The position numbers and the translations under genes are program-made. From NCBI GenBank assembly GCA_913057135.1, contig CAJXNM010000021.1, forward strand, positions 1 to 50,611: a stretch of 50,611 nucleotides of DNA, in the 5' to 3' direction. The DNA is from an uncultured Halieaceae bacterium. GTDB taxonomy: Bacteria > Pseudomonadota > Gammaproteobacteria > Pseudomonadales > Halieaceae. Each line of letters starts with the position of its first letter. Within the stretch, counting starts at the first letter, position 1. Below the pieces are notes generated by a model. It was not told where the DNA came from. It worked only from the letters and a program-made list of their open reading frames with translations, and searched no databases. Below, in pieces: positions 24,457 to 33,908 of this stretch.

Positions 24457-26874
24457 ATGTCGTCTGACGCTGTTGCAACCGAGTTACCGTTACTGCCGCT
24501 GAGAGATGTGGTCATCTATCCACATATGGTCATTCCCCTATTTGTCGGCAGGGAAAAATCGATAGAGGCCCTTGAGCAGGCCATGGCGGGCAGCAAACAG
24601 GTTTTGTTGGTAGCGCAGCGCAATGCTGCGGATGACAACCCTGTCGTCGATGACCTGTACCAGGTGGGCACCATCTCCAATATCTTGCAGCTACTGAAGC
24701 TGCCCGATGGCACGATTAAAGTCCTGGTCGAGGGTGACAGCAGAGCGGCCATTGAAGCCATGAACGATGACGGCGATTACACCATTGCCCACGTTCGGCA
24801 GATTGAATGCGAACCTGTGCCCGATGGTGAGGCGAACGATCTGGTCAAAGCCACAGTTGAACACTTTGAAAAATACGTCAACACCAGCAAAAAGGTGCCC
24901 GCAGAGGTGCTGACGTCGCTGTCGGGCATCGACGACCCCGGTCGGCTCGCCGACACCATTGCGGCGCACATGGGTGTTGAGCTACCCGAGAAGCAACATA
25001 TCCTCGAAATTGCGTCTGTCCCGGCCCGCATTGAACACTTGTTGGGGCTGATGGATGCCGAGATCGATTTGTTTCAGGTCGAAAAGCGGATCCGTGGGCG
25101 CGTTAAGAAACAAATGGAGAAGAGTCAGCGCGAGTACTACTTGAATGAGCAGATGAAAGCCATTCAGAAAGAACTCGGCGATATGGATGATGCGCCCAAC
25201 GAAGTGGATGAACTTCAGACGCGCATCGATCAGGCGCGTATGCCCGAGGAGGCGCGGGAAAAAGCGGTTACCGAGCTGGCTAAGCTGAAGATGATGTCAC
25301 CTATGTCGGCAGAGGCATCCGTGGTACGTGGCTACATTGAGTGGATGGTCAGCGTTCCTTGGCACAAACGCAGCAAGGTGAAACACGACCTGGGTCGAGC
25401 GGCCAATGTGCTAGATACCGATCACTATGGGTTGGAAGAAGTTAAGGACCGTATCCTCGAATATCTCGCGGTGCAGAAGCGCGTGCGCAAAGTAAAGGGG
25501 CCGGTTCTGTGCCTGGTAGGACCGCCCGGCGTCGGTAAAACATCGCTGGGTGAGTCAATCGCTCGCGCCACGAATCGTAAGTTCGTACGTATGGCCTTGG
25601 GCGGCGTACGAGACGAAGCAGAGATTCGTGGACACAGGCGTACCTATATCGGCTCTATGCCAGGCAAGCTGCTACAAAAAATGTCGAAGGCGGGTGTCAA
25701 AAACCCTCTGTTTTTGCTTGATGAAATTGACAAGATGGGCATGGATCATCGAGGAGATCCGGCTTCGGCCATGCTCGAAGTGCTCGATCCTGAGCAGAAT
25801 CACGCGTTCAACGATCACTACCTGGAAGTCGATTACGACTTATCGGATGTGATGTTTGTCTGTACCTCGAACACGATGAATATTCCCGGTCCTCTGCTCG
25901 ATCGCATGGAAGTGATACGGATACCGGGTTACACCGAAGACGAAAAATTGAGCATTGCAGAGCGCTACCTCATTCCCAAGCAGATCAAGCAAAACGGTCT
26001 CAAGCACGATGAGATTATTGTCAGTTCTGAGACGGTGCTCGATATCATTCGTTATTACACCCGTGAAGCGGGTGTTCGGGCGCTAGAGCGAGAAATCGCT
26101 AAAGTGTGCCGCAAGATGGTCAAGCGCTTTGCCACTGGTGAAGTGACAGGCACAACGACCGTTACGCCCACGCTGCTGCCCGATCTGCTCGGTGTCAGGA
26201 AGTTTAATTTCGGTATTGCCGAGGAAGAGAACAAGGTCGGTCAGGTAACAGGTTTGGCTTGGACGTCGGTGGGGGGAGAATTGCTTACCATCGAGGCGGT
26301 ATCCGTTACCGGTAAGGGCCGCCATATCAAGACCGGTTCCCTCGGGGATGTCATGCAGGAATCGATTCAAGCCGCCATGACAGTGGTGCGGTCTCGATCG
26401 CAAATGCTTGGCGTACCGGCGGCCTATCATGACAAGCACGACGTACACATTCATGTGCCCGAGGGCGCCACGCCGAAAGATGGTCCCAGTGCAGGTATCG
26501 CCATGTGTACGGCGCTAGTGAGTGTTGCGACGGGCATTCCTGTGCGGGCCGACGTGGCTATGACCGGTGAAATTACGCTGCGCGGTGAAGTGCTACCCAT
26601 CGGTGGCTTGAAAGAAAAATTATTGGCTGCCCGACGTGGCGGTATTCGCACTGTCATCATCCCAAAAGAAAATGAACGCGACTTGAAAGAAGTGCCTGAC
26701 AACATCATGGAAAATCTTGAGATCCGTGCGGTCAAATGGATCGATGAAGTGTTAGCGCTGGCATTGGAGCGCGCCCCCGATCCTCTGAGCGATGATGATT
26801 ACCTGGCAGAGCCAGCAGGCGTCGTCGCCAATGACGATGATCAAGGCGCCGAGCCGCGGGTTTCGGCACATTGA
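24457..26874 (+). CDS. lon: ATP-dependent protease Lon
   Basis: Lon is the soluble AAA+ serine protease that removes misfolded and regulatory proteins. I start it at ATG 24457, directly behind GGAGAGAG (805 aa). An upstream in-frame ATG at 24427 overlaps the promoter-like element and has no ribosome site. Numbering from 24457: the N-terminal LAN domain opens with LPLLPLRDVVIYPHMVIPLF, Walker A is GPPGVGKT (355-362), Walker B is FLLDEIDKM, and the Ser-Lys dyad is Ser678 (PKDGPSAG) and Lys721 (GGLKEKLLAA). The acidic tail beyond the protease domain is short. hupB follows. Confidence 0.97.
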   Translation: MSSDAVATELPLLPLRDVVIYPHMVIPLFVGREKSIEALEQAMAGSKQVLLVAQRNAADDNPVVDDLYQVGTISNILQLLKLPDGTIKVLVEGDSRAAIEAMNDDGDYTIAHVRQIECEPVPDGEANDLVKATVEHFEKYVNTSKKVPAEVLTSLSGIDDPGRLADTIAAHMGVELPEKQHILEIASVPARIEHLLGLMDAEIDLFQVEKRIRGRVKKQMEKSQREYYLNEQMKAIQKELGDMDDAPNEVDELQTRIDQARMPEEAREKAVTELAKLKMMSPMSAEASVVRGYIEWMVSVPWHKRSKVKHDLGRAANVLDTDHYGLEEVKDRILEYLAVQKRVRKVKGPVLCLVGPPGVGKTSLGESIARATNRKFVRMALGGVRDEAEIRGHRRTYIGSMPGKLLQKMSKAGVKNPLFLLDEIDKMGMDHRGDPASAMLEVLDPEQNHAFNDHYLEVDYDLSDVMFVCTSNTMNIPGPLLDRMEVIRIPGYTEDEKLSIAERYLIPKQIKQNGLKHDEIIVSSETVLDIIRYYTREAGVRALEREIAKVCRKMVKRFATGEVTGTTTVTPTLLPDLLGVRKFNFGIAEEENKVGQVTGLAWTSVGGELLTIEAVSVTGKGRHIKTGSLGDVMQESIQAAMTVVRSRSQMLGVPAAYHDKHDVHIHVPEGATPKDGPSAGIAMCTALVSVATGIPVRADVAMTGEITLRGEVLPIGGLKEKLLAARRGGIRTVIIPKENERDLKEVPDNIMENLEIRAVKWIDEVLALALERAPDPLSDDDYLAEPAGVVANDDDQGAEPRVSAH

Positions 26875-26887
26875 TATGCCTTTCAAG

Positions 26888-26917
26888 TTGACCGCAATGT
26901 GGGTGAGGGTTTAATCT
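26888..26917 (+). promoter_or_regulatory. Weak candidate promoter of hupB
   Basis: TTGACC (26888-26893) is a near-perfect -35 element, but the -10 position (TTAATC/TAATCT at 26911-26917) is poor. HU is abundant, so its own promoter in this 105-bp gap is expected. Confidence 0.25.
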
Positions 26918-26979
26918 CTAACGTCTCCCGAGGCGCTCTCGCCCTTTACTAAACGCCACGACTCCTAAGAGGTTTATAC

Positions 26980-27255
26980 GTGAACAAAAATGAATTGATT
27001 GACGCCATTGCTACCGAAGCTGACTTGTCTAAGGCATCCGCCGGTCGCGCTCTCGATGCTGCCATCAGCGCCATTACCGATGCACTCAGCAAGCAGGAAA
27101 CTGTGTCTTTGGTCGGTTTCGGTACCTTTGCGGTTAAACACCGTGCCGCTCGCGATGGTCGCAATCCTCGCACCGGCGAAACCATTCAGATCGCTGCGTC
27201 TAACACGCCTAGCTTCAAAGCGGGCAAAGCCCTGAAAGACGCCTGCAACGCGTAA
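26980..27255 (+). CDS. hupB: DNA-binding protein HU-beta
   Basis: HU is the small histone-like protein that bends and compacts DNA. The 91 residues follow the family throughout: [39 protein letters not shown] with the DNA-clasping arm, then TGETIQI and the C-terminal [12 protein letters not shown]. The GTG start is preceded by AAGAGG. Position after lon is the standard place of hupB, which distinguishes it from hupA or the IHF subunits. A strong terminator follows. Confidence 0.97.
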   Translation: MNKNELIDAIATEADLSKASAGRALDAAISAITDALSKQETVSLVGFGTFAVKHRAARDGRNPRTGETIQIAASNTPSFKAGKALKDACNA

Positions 27256-27299
27256 GCAGCTCTGCGTTACGCAGGGTTTGCTGACCGCAGACTAGGAAA

Positions 27300-27321
27300 G
27301 GCGCTATTAGCGCCTTTTTTT
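27300..27321 (+). terminator. Rho-independent terminator after hupB
   Basis: GGCGCT (27300-27305) pairs with AGCGCC (27309-27314) around ATT, followed by seven Ts. Confidence 0.9.
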
Positions 27322-27359
27322 CGTTTAAACGATCATTCACCCATCGGATTCATCACCTT

Positions 27360-29234
27360 ATGTTGCAGTCGATTCGAGAGGGAACTCAAAGCACTTGGGT
27401 GCGGGTTCTTGTCATTCTCATTGTGCTTTCATTCGCCGGCTTTGGTCTTGAGCAGGTGCTCTTTGGCGGCACTGGTACCTCGGTTGCCGAGGTCAATGGT
27501 GAAGAGATCACCCCGCAGCAATTACAGATTGCTATCGATGCCCAAAAGCGCCAAATGCAGCAGATTTTTGGCGACAACCTTGACCCCGCTATGCTCGAAG
27601 ACGACCGTTTACGGCCTTCTGCTCTCGAGGGATTGGTTGAGCGAGAGTTACTTCTGCAGGAGGCGCGTCGACAAAACTTGACCGCAAGCAGCCGCGCAAT
27701 CGGTCGACTTGTGGCCGATGTTGAAGCGTTCAAGGTCGATGGGCGTTTTGATGCGGATCGCTTCAAAGTCGTTCTAGCCAATGCGGGTCTGACCCCAGAG
27801 CGGTTCCGTCGATCGCAGTCGCAAGACTTAATTTTGCAGCAGGTCCAGAGCTCGGTCGCCGATACCGAGTTCACAACGCCCCTCGAGTTGAGTGCAGCCG
27901 CCAGCGTGCTGACCGAAGAGCGCGAGGTACGGTACTTACTGTTAAATCCCGAAACGCTAGTGGCCGAATCGGCGATTAGCGAGGATGAGCTGCGCGCTTA
28001 CTACGACACTAATCCTGAACAGTTCGTCTCTGAAGCGGCGGTGGTCGCCGAGTATGTCGAGTTGGCCATCGAGGACTTCTTCACGCCCGTTGACCCGTCA
28101 ATGGTCGATGAGCAGTTGGCGGCGGTAAAGGCTGATTACACTGTTGCGGATCAGGCACGCGTGTCACACATCCTGTTGATTCCCACGGACGACGAAGATT
28201 CGGATGCTTTTGCACAGCGAGTTGATGATGTCGCCGCACGTTTGAGCGGAGGTGAGGATTTCGCCGCTGTTGCCGAGAGCGCCTCTGATGATTTGGGTTC
28301 CGCTAGCGCTGGTGGTGAGCTGGGTTTCACCGATGGCAGCGCGTTCCCCGAGCCGATGGAAGCGGCCATTGCAGCGCTGGAGGTGGGTGAGATATCGGCA
28401 CCGGTTGAAACCGATGCGGGTACACATTTTATTCGCGTTGATGAGCGCATTGCAGGTGAAACCCCTGACGATGGGGTTTTACGCGCCGAATTGGAAGCGT
28501 CCATTCAGCGCAGTGAGGCCGAGCGAGAACTCCTGCTAGCTGTCGACACCCTGCGAGATTTGAGCTTTAACGCGGCAGGGTTGGAAGGACCCGCAAAGGC
28601 GATTGGCGCTTCGGTGCAACGGGCCGAGTCGGTGACACGGAGCTCGGGAGAGGGCGTATTTGCCAATGCCCAGGTTCGCAATGCCCTGTACGCGCCCGAG
28701 GTGCTCGAAGCGGGTAATAACAGCGACGTCATAGAGATAGCGGGTCCACGTTTTGTGGTGGCTCGTGTTGCAGAGCGTATCCCACCAGCGCCGAAGGCCT
28801 TTGAAACGGTAGCTGCCGACATTAGGCAGCAACTGGAAGCCGAGGCATTGCAAAAGCGCCTGCAGGAACTGCTAGCGGATATCGCCACGCGACGCGCCTC
28901 TGGTGACGGCTTCGATGCCATCGCGGAAGAGGGCGGTTACGAGTGGCAGGTGGTACTGGATGCCAAGCGCAGAGGCGGACAGCTACCCCGGGAAATTGCC
29001 GAGGCGGCTTTTACTATGACACTCACGGAAGCGCCCGATCTAGAGCTGGTGACGCTGCCCGGTGATCAGTACGCGGTCGTTGAGCTGTCTCGCATTCGCC
29101 CTGGTGCTGTGCTGAACCTCAGTGATGCAGAAGCTCAAGCACTTGCCCAGCAGGTGTCACAGCTGCAGGGAGAGGTGTCACTGTTAGAATTCCGCCGCGC
29201 CTTGCGAGCGGATGCCACGATTGTGACCCGCTAA
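27360..29234 (+). CDS. ppiD: Periplasmic folding chaperone PpiD
   Basis: PpiD is an inner-membrane-anchored periplasmic chaperone near the Sec translocon that helps newly exported proteins fold. The 624 residues begin MLQSIREGTQSTWVRVLVIL with one membrane segment (about 16-36), then a SurA_N-like chaperone region (EVNGEEITPQQLQIAI…). The parvulin domain lies at about 262-360 (VSHILL, GGEDFAAVAES, GGELGFTDGSAFPEPMEAA, as separate motifs), followed by a helical C-terminal part. Location after hupB and length match the family. The active-site residues of this parvulin domain look partly kept; activity is uncertain, as in E. coli PpiD. Confidence 0.94.
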   Translation: MLQSIREGTQSTWVRVLVILIVLSFAGFGLEQVLFGGTGTSVAEVNGEEITPQQLQIAIDAQKRQMQQIFGDNLDPAMLEDDRLRPSALEGLVERELLLQEARRQNLTASSRAIGRLVADVEAFKVDGRFDADRFKVVLANAGLTPERFRRSQSQDLILQQVQSSVADTEFTTPLELSAAASVLTEEREVRYLLLNPETLVAESAISEDELRAYYDTNPEQFVSEAAVVAEYVELAIEDFFTPVDPSMVDEQLAAVKADYTVADQARVSHILLIPTDDEDSDAFAQRVDDVAARLSGGEDFAAVAESASDDLGSASAGGELGFTDGSAFPEPMEAAIAALEVGEISAPVETDAGTHFIRVDERIAGETPDDGVLRAELEASIQRSEAERELLLAVDTLRDLSFNAAGLEGPAKAIGASVQRAESVTRSSGEGVFANAQVRNALYAPEVLEAGNNSDVIEIAGPRFVVARVAERIPPAPKAFETVAADIRQQLEAEALQKRLQELLADIATRRASGDGFDAIAEEGGYEWQVVLDAKRRGGQLPREIAEAAFTMTLTEAPDLELVTLPGDQYAVVELSRIRPGAVLNLSDAEAQALAQQVSQLQGEVSLLEFRRALRADATIVTR

Positions 29235-29243
29235 GGTGATCTG

Positions 29244-29852
29244 ATGGCTCCTGACGCTAAGGGACAGGATCCCCTAGCAAGTTTGGCTGCGTCGCTACAA
29301 GGCCACAACGAGGGTGCGGCGACCGGTCTTGCGACAGTCACCGGTAGACCACTGCCGCCGGTCGAGCGTTGGAACCCAAGCTACTGCGGCGATATTGATA
29401 TTGAAATCCGCGCCGATGGTTCCTGGTGGCACGAAGGCACACCCATCAAGCGCCAGGAGCTGGTGAAATTGTTCGCCAGTATTCTGATACGTGAGCAAGA
29501 GCACTACTACCTAGTAACGCCCGTTGAGAAGGTGAAGATACGGGTGCAATTGCATCCTCTTATCGTGATCGATGCCGAGCCCTTGCAGGCCCCAAAAAAT
29601 AGCGGCGTGTCACAAGAAGATGGCTATCCCATACAAGTTTTAACGCTGAATACCGGTGGTCACATACCGGTGAGTAATCGTTACCCATTGGCCCTTGAAC
29701 CCAGGGCTAACGGTGCAGCCTTTGTTACCCTCGAGCGGGGCTTGACCGCTTTATTTAGTCGGGCCGCGTGGTATCGATTGGTCGAGTCCGCTGATGATAG
29801 TGGTGCGGTTCACAGTGGCGATTACCGCTTTGTATTAACCGATGAACTCTAG
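29244..29852 (+). CDS. DUF1285 family protein
   Basis: The 202 residues match DUF1285 proteins through PPVERWNPSYCGDIDIEI, DGSWWHEGTPIKRQELVKLF and HYYLVTPVEKVKIRV, the core motif. The fold is known from structural genomics but no function is established. It lacks a signal peptide or membrane segments, so it is cytoplasmic. It begins nine bases after ppiD and overlaps the next ATPase gene by 11 bases, so these genes probably form one unit. Confidence 0.85.
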   Translation: MAPDAKGQDPLASLAASLQGHNEGAATGLATVTGRPLPPVERWNPSYCGDIDIEIRADGSWWHEGTPIKRQELVKLFASILIREQEHYYLVTPVEKVKIRVQLHPLIVIDAEPLQAPKNSGVSQEDGYPIQVLTLNTGGHIPVSNRYPLALEPRANGAAFVTLERGLTALFSRAAWYRLVESADDSGAVHSGDYRFVLTDEL

Positions 29853-31260
29853 TGTGCAGTTGCGTATACGCAACCTGCGTTTCCAACAGCTGCGTATTCC
29901 GTTTTGGCAGATTGATCGGGGGTCAAGCTGGGTTGTTTTGGGTAAAAACGGCTCGGGGAAGCAGGCTATCGATACGGTGTTATTGGGAGCAGACCTACCC
30001 AGTGATAGCGCCTTAACTTGTGAGCGTTTTATTGCCGATGACGAAGTGGCGCTCATCTCCTTTGAACGCCAGCAGCAGTTGTATGAGCGCGAGCTGAAAC
30101 TTGAGGCCAACGACGCACTGTCTGAGGATGATCTAGGAACCCCCGTCAGGGCTTTTCTACCTGCTGATGCAGACCGCAGTAAAGAGTGCAGCGAGTTGTT
30201 GGACGCCTTCAATCTGCGGCATCGCCTCGATACCCGGTACCGCTTTTTAAGCACCGGCGAAAGTCGCAAATTACTGATCCTACAAGCGCTGTTAAACGGC
30301 ACCACCCTGCTAGTCCTCGATAATCCTTTCGATGGACTTGATGTGACTAGTTGTGCCTTGTTGAGCACGGTGCTTCAGACGGTGGCAGCACGGGGAACAT
30401 CGGTGGTGCTACTGCTTAGTAATCGACAGGATATTCCCGACTGGGTAGAGCATGCGGCACTTGTGACCGCTGGCGATTTTCGCGTGCTGGGGGATGCACA
30501 ATCGGATGCGGTAAAGGCCGAGCTGCAGGCCCATTTCACCTGGGGCCAAGAAGAGGCCTTGGATTGGCCCGACGACGCTGTCGATCCAGAGCTGTACCCG
30601 CACCGTCATTTGGTCGCCTTAGATGGCTGCGAGGTTCGCTACGGGGGTAAAACGGTGCTCAATCAAGTGCACCTACAGATTGCACCGTTGCAGCATACGT
30701 TGATTACCGGCGCCAATGGCTCGGGCAAGTCGACGTTACTGGGTTTGATAACAGGGGATTGCCCCCAGTGTTACAGCAACCCCGTAACCGTCTTTGGTCA
30801 CCGTCGTGGTTCCGGCGAGTCCCTGTGGGATATCAAACGGCCTATGGGGATTGTGAGTAATGGGCTGCACCGGGAATATCGGGTGCATTGCGATGTGCGT
30901 ACGGTGGTGGTGTCGGGTTTGTTCGATTCCATTGGCGTGTATGAACCGGTGACGGCGCGCCAGTGGCAAATGGCCGAGCGCTGGCTGGTGCTAGCTGGGC
31001 TTGCAGGTCGGGGCCGAGAGGCGTTTCAGCGCCTCAGCTACGGCGAGCAGCGCTTAGCACTGATTGCGCGAGCCCTTATAAAAGGACCCTTGCTATTGAT
31101 TCTGGATGAGCCGACCCAAGGGCTTGATGAGCCGAATCGCCACCGGGTATTGCAGTTCATTCAAACAGTCAGCGATCGCTGCCGCAGCACAATGGTATTT
31201 GTGAGCCACCGTCAGGACGAGCATTTGCCACTGTTTCAGCAGCACCTACACCTGTCCTGA
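29842..31260 (+). CDS. ModF-like twin ABC ATPase, first nucleotide site degenerate
   Basis: This 472-residue protein has two ABC ATPase halves and no membrane segments. It follows E. coli ModF along its length (FKYLSTGE-like RYRFLSTGESRK, PFDGLDV, GDCPQCYSN, FGHRRGSGESLWDIKRPMG, VVSGLFDSIGVYEPV). The second half is intact: Walker A GANGSGKST, signature LSYGEQ, Walker B LLILDEPTQGLD. The first half reads GKNGSGKQA (Thr/Ser after the lysine replaced by Gln) and LLVLDNPFDGLD (catalytic Glu replaced by Asn), so it may bind but hardly hydrolyse ATP. The function of ModF is poorly defined. No molybdate transporter genes are near, so a molybdate role is not supported by context. Confidence 0.85.
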   Translation: MNSSVQLRIRNLRFQQLRIPFWQIDRGSSWVVLGKNGSGKQAIDTVLLGADLPSDSALTCERFIADDEVALISFERQQQLYERELKLEANDALSEDDLGTPVRAFLPADADRSKECSELLDAFNLRHRLDTRYRFLSTGESRKLLILQALLNGTTLLVLDNPFDGLDVTSCALLSTVLQTVAARGTSVVLLLSNRQDIPDWVEHAALVTAGDFRVLGDAQSDAVKAELQAHFTWGQEEALDWPDDAVDPELYPHRHLVALDGCEVRYGGKTVLNQVHLQIAPLQHTLITGANGSGKSTLLGLITGDCPQCYSNPVTVFGHRRGSGESLWDIKRPMGIVSNGLHREYRVHCDVRTVVVSGLFDSIGVYEPVTARQWQMAERWLVLAGLAGRGREAFQRLSYGEQRLALIARALIKGPLLLILDEPTQGLDEPNRHRVLQFIQTVSDRCRSTMVFVSHRQDEHLPLFQQHLHLS

Positions 31261-31285
31261 GGGCAGCCCTGGCAATATCTGGCCA

Positions 31286-32938
31286 CTACATATTGGGGTA
31301 GTTAGGTCCGCCAAATCCTTCGGGGGTCACCCAGGTGATGTTCTGTGACGGGTCTTTGATATCGCAGGTTTTGCAGTGGACACAGTTTTGCGCATTGATT
31401 TGGAAGCGCTTGCCCTGATCGTCTTCAACCACTTCGTAAACCCCCGCAGGGCAATAGCGCTGTGCCGGCTCATCGTACAGTGGCAGGTTCTGCGTAATGG
31501 GGATATCCGGGTTGGCCAGGGTTAGGTGGCAGGGCTGATCCTCTTCATGGTTGGTGTTCGATAGAAATACCGAGGACAGCCGATCAAACGTAATTTTGTT
31601 GTCCGGCTTCGGGTAGTCGATTTTCGGTGCTTCGTCGGCTCTTTTCAGGCAGGCGTAATCGGGCTTGCTGTCGTGAAGCGTGAAGGGCAGTCGTCCACCA
31701 AAAATGTTTTGATCAATCCATACCAAGCCTGCACCTAGAAGGTACCCGAACTTGTGCATAAACCCTGGGAAGTTTCGGGTTGTGTACAGTTCATCACCCA
31801 GCCATGAGCCTTTGACTTTGGCATCGAAGGCCACCAGGTCAGCGGCTGCATTGTCACCTGAGGCCAGGGCTTCCATGACGGTCTCGGCAGCTAGCATGCC
31901 GCTCTTCATGGCGGTGTGGTTCCCTTTGATTTTGACCGCGTTCAGAGTGCCCGCGTCACAGCCAATTAGCAGTCCGCCTGGGAAGTGCATTTTCGGCAGT
32001 GAGTTATAGCCACCTTTCGCGAGGGCACGGGCGCCGTAGGCGATGCGTGTCCCGCCCTCCAAATAACGCGAGGTCTCGGGATGGGTTTTCCATCGATTGA
32101 ACTCTTCGAAGGGACTGACATGGGGGTTGGCGTAGTTAAGATCGGTAATGAACCCTAAATACACTTCGTTGTTGTCGGCGTGATACATGAACGCGCCACC
32201 GGAACTGCCACTCTCAGACAACGGCCATCCCAGGCCATGGATCACCTTACCCGGCTCATGGCGGCTGGGGTCAATCTGCCAGATTTCTTTGATGCCGATG
32301 CCATAGTGTTGCGGGTCTTTGCCGGCATCTAATTCAAATTGGCGGATAAGTTGCTTACCCAAGTGGCCCCGGCAACCCTCGGCAAAGAGCGTGTAGCGGG
32401 CGTGAAGCTCCATGCTGGGTACGTGACTGTCTTTCTCCGTGCCATCAGCACCGATACCCATGGCACCGGTGGCGATACCCTTGACGGCACCCTGGTCGTC
32501 ATAAAGTATTTCTGCGGCGGTGAAGCCCGGATAAATCTCTACCCCCAAGTCCTCCGCTTGCTGTGCTAGCCAGCGGCAAACGTTGGCCATGGAAACAATA
32601 TAATTGCCGTCGTTGTGGGTTGGCTTGGGGATCATGAAGTTCGGCAGTTTGGTGGCCGATGTTGCCCCCGTATAGAAGAAGAATGTGTCTTCGGTGACCT
32701 CGTTCGTTACCGGGGCTTCTCGATCGCGCCAGTCGGGGAATAACTCGTCTAGGGCGCGGGTCTCGAGCACAGCGCCTGACAGAATATGTGCGCCCACTTC
32801 GGAGCCTTTCTCCACAACACACACAGTGGTTTCGCGCCCGGCGGCTTGGGCCAGTTGCATAATTCGACAGGCCGCCGAGAGACCGGCTGGACCTGCGCCT
32901 ACGATGACAACATCGAACTCCATTGATTCGCGTTCCAT
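31286..32938 (-). CDS. Electron-transfer flavoprotein:ubiquinone oxidoreductase
   Basis: This inner-membrane-associated enzyme passes electrons from ETF to ubiquinone, linking acyl-CoA and other dehydrogenases to respiration. The 550 residues have the FAD-binding GAGPAGLSAA (13-22), the GG(A/T)-type motif ILSGAVLE, the quinone-pocket region around NAVKIKGNHTAMKSG, and a C-terminal [4Fe-4S] site with RYCPAGVYEV and NCVHCKTCDIKDP. GAGG precedes the ATG. It is divergent from etfB-etfA, its electron donors, across a 217-bp gap that must hold both promoters. Confidence 0.95.
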   Translation of the reverse strand: MERESMEFDVVIVGAGPAGLSAACRIMQLAQAAGRETTVCVVEKGSEVGAHILSGAVLETRALDELFPDWRDREAPVTNEVTEDTFFFYTGATSATKLPNFMIPKPTHNDGNYIVSMANVCRWLAQQAEDLGVEIYPGFTAAEILYDDQGAVKGIATGAMGIGADGTEKDSHVPSMELHARYTLFAEGCRGHLGKQLIRQFELDAGKDPQHYGIGIKEIWQIDPSRHEPGKVIHGLGWPLSESGSSGGAFMYHADNNEVYLGFITDLNYANPHVSPFEEFNRWKTHPETSRYLEGGTRIAYGARALAKGGYNSLPKMHFPGGLLIGCDAGTLNAVKIKGNHTAMKSGMLAAETVMEALASGDNAAADLVAFDAKVKGSWLGDELYTTRNFPGFMHKFGYLLGAGLVWIDQNIFGGRLPFTLHDSKPDYACLKRADEAPKIDYPKPDNKITFDRLSSVFLSNTNHEEDQPCHLTLANPDIPITQNLPLYDEPAQRYCPAGVYEVVEDDQGKRFQINAQNCVHCKTCDIKDPSQNITWVTPEGFGGPNYPNM

Positions 32939-33155
32939 GGGTGTTACCTCATTGCTAAAACGGGGGGCGACCGCCGCGGCCGTTGCAGGTTACTGGGAAG
33001 TCGTTTTTTTGAACTTTCGGTATGTTACACTTTTGCGCCCTACGATATCATCCTGATGGACAAAAAAGACGCTCGCAAGCCCTATCTGGACCTTGAAGCC
33101 CGGGCCTGTATAGGGCCATTATGCCGGCGCAAACGACGACAGCAATGGAGACGCT

Positions 33156-33908
33156 ATGAAAGCACTGGTCGCAGTGAAACGGGTCGTTGACTACAACGTC
33201 AAGGTCCGCGCCAAATCCGATGGTTCCGATGTTGAACTCAACAACGTCAAAATGGCTATCAACCCCTTCTGTGAAATCGCGGTGGAAGAGGCGGTACGCC
33301 TGAAGGAAGCAGGCACCGTGAGCGAGATTGTAGTGGTGTCTGTCGGCGACAAGAGCTGTCAGGAGCAGATTCGCACGGCCCTGGCGTTGGGTGCGGATCG
33401 TGGCATCCACGTAGAGGTCGACGGCCGGCCTGAGCCATTGGAAATCGCCAAGCTGCTCAAGGGTGTGGTTGCCCGCGAAGAACCTCAGCTCGTCATTATG
33501 GGTAAACAGTCCATCGACGGCGATAATAATCAAACTGGACAAATGCTGGCCGCGTTGACTGGTATGCCCCAGGGTACCTTTGCATCAGAAATCAAAGTTG
33601 ATGGTGATAAGCTCCACGTCACCCGTGAAGTTGACGGTGGCCTCCAGACATTGGCGCTGACCTTGCCCGCAGTGGTGACAACGGATTTGCGTCTCAATGA
33701 GCCGCGCTACGCCTCACTACCCAACATTATGAAAGCCAAGAAAAAGCCTCTCGATGTTGTGAGCCCCGATGAATTAAGTGTGGCGGTGACGAGCCATGTC
33801 ACGCAACTATCCGTTGCGCCACCACCCGAGCGGTCTGCAGGTATCAAGGTGGAAGATGTAGCGCAACTCGTCGATAAACTGAAAAACGAAGCGAAGGTGA
33901 TCTCATGA
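33156..33908 (+). CDS. etfB: Electron-transfer flavoprotein, beta subunit
   Basis: EtfB pairs with EtfA to form the FAD/AMP heterodimer that collects electrons from acyl-CoA dehydrogenases. The 250 residues show [18 protein letters not shown] at the start, [19 protein letters not shown], the AMP-site and recognition loop region [12 protein letters not shown] (with the conserved [10 protein letters not shown] leucine position), and the usual length. GGAG lies six bases before the ATG. It overlaps etfA by four bases (ATGA), so production of both is coupled. Confidence 0.96.
   Translation: MKALVAVKRVVDYNVKVRAKSDGSDVELNNVKMAINPFCEIAVEEAVRLKEAGTVSEIVVVSVGDKSCQEQIRTALALGADRGIHVEVDGRPEPLEIAKLLKGVVAREEPQLVIMGKQSIDGDNNQTGQMLAALTGMPQGTFASEIKVDGDKLHVTREVDGGLQTLALTLPAVVTTDLRLNEPRYASLPNIMKAKKKPLDVVSPDELSVAVTSHVTQLSVAPPPERSAGIKVEDVAQLVDKLKNEAKVIS

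Noticed and set aside
29842-31260. Calling the twin ATPase an ABC transporter subunit
   Set aside because: No permease or binding protein is near, it has no membrane segments and one ATP site is degenerate; ModF-like soluble protein fits better.
32939-33155. Clear promoters in the etfQO/etfB gap
   Set aside because: TTGAAC, TATGTT and TACACT are present but not at workable spacings; I could not choose one.
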